NCBI GenBank assembly: GCA_012511485.1
Contig: JAAZFZ010000224.1
Location: forward strand, 1-14,910
Direction of reading: 5' to 3'
Length of the DNA: 14,910 nt
Source of the DNA: Clostridiales bacterium
Lineage (GTDB): Bacteria > Bacillota > Clostridia > Oscillospirales > Acutalibacteraceae
How positions within the stretch are numbered: position 1 is the stretch's first letter; every line of letters starts with the position of its first letter. Under the pieces are notes generated by a model. The model saw only the letters and a list, made by a program, of their open reading frames with translations. It did not search any database and was not told the origin of the DNA. Shown piece by piece: positions 14,859-14,910 of the stretch. The translations under genes and the position numbers were made by a program.

Positions 14859-14910
14859 CTGTTTATATCGACACCTCAAAACCGCCCTTTATTTATCTGA
14901 CCACCGAAAA
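14855..14910 (+). other. Open frame continuing after the short ORF, cut by window end
   Basis: In the +2 phase relative to the short ORF the sequence reads VTVYIDTSKPPFIYLTTE with no stop to the last base. It may be the rest of the frameshifted gene, forming an extracytoplasmic domain after the membrane anchor, or a separate gene starting at GTG 14855, whose codon overlaps the TGA of the short ORF. No good ribosome site supports a separate start. Confidence 0.45.

Overview
This window looks like the chromosome of a strictly anaerobic, spore-forming, hydrogen-producing Clostridia member (Oscillospiraceae/Ruminococcaceae-like). The evidence is a spoVT remnant, a complete trimeric NAD-dependent [FeFe] hydrogenase locus, Firmicutes-type AGGAGG ribosome binding sites and sigma-A-like promoters. 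There are no rRNA, tRNA or CRISPR features.

Region 1 (1-1440): the 3' part of a large serine recombinase runs in frame, without a stop, into the last 149 codons of the sporulation regulator SpoVT. The changeover is at about position 931. The window therefore starts inside an integrated element whose right end sits in spoVT. The first ~28 codons of spoVT, which start the AbrB DNA-binding domain, are not in the window. A strong bidirectional terminator follows.

Region 2 (1439-5149, minus strand): a membrane-anchored ComEC-like metallo-beta-lactamase-fold hydrolase with its own promoter, then a three-gene operon read right to left: secreted subtilisin-like protease, YgjP-type zinc metallopeptidase, and a small YdbC/PC4-like protein. 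The operon starts at a near-consensus promoter (TTGACA / TATAAT) and ends at a hairpin with a T run.

Region 3 (5224-13756, plus strand): the hydrogenase locus. The first operon (5298-8477) looks like a sensing and signalling cassette: DRTGG protein, RsbW-like ATPase, a HydS-like putative sensory [FeFe] hydrogenase with altered active-site residues, a second DRTGG protein, and a PHP-domain phosphoesterase. The second operon (8718-13708) encodes the enzyme: HydC (NuoE-like), a GHKL ATPase, a thioredoxin-like ferredoxin with only three cysteines, HydB (NuoF-like) and HydA (catalytic). It has its own extended -10 promoter, preceded by helically phased T tracts, and a structured leader of about 110 nt. 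Known relatives of HydABC couple NADH and ferredoxin oxidation to H2 formation (electron confurcation). The upstream cassette is a good candidate to tune the enzyme to H2 or redox state, but that role is inferred.

Region 4 (13757-14910): a PIG-L family deacetylase with its own promoter, followed by a short membrane-anchor ORF. That ORF appears to have lost one base, because a convincing reading frame continues in another phase to the window edge.
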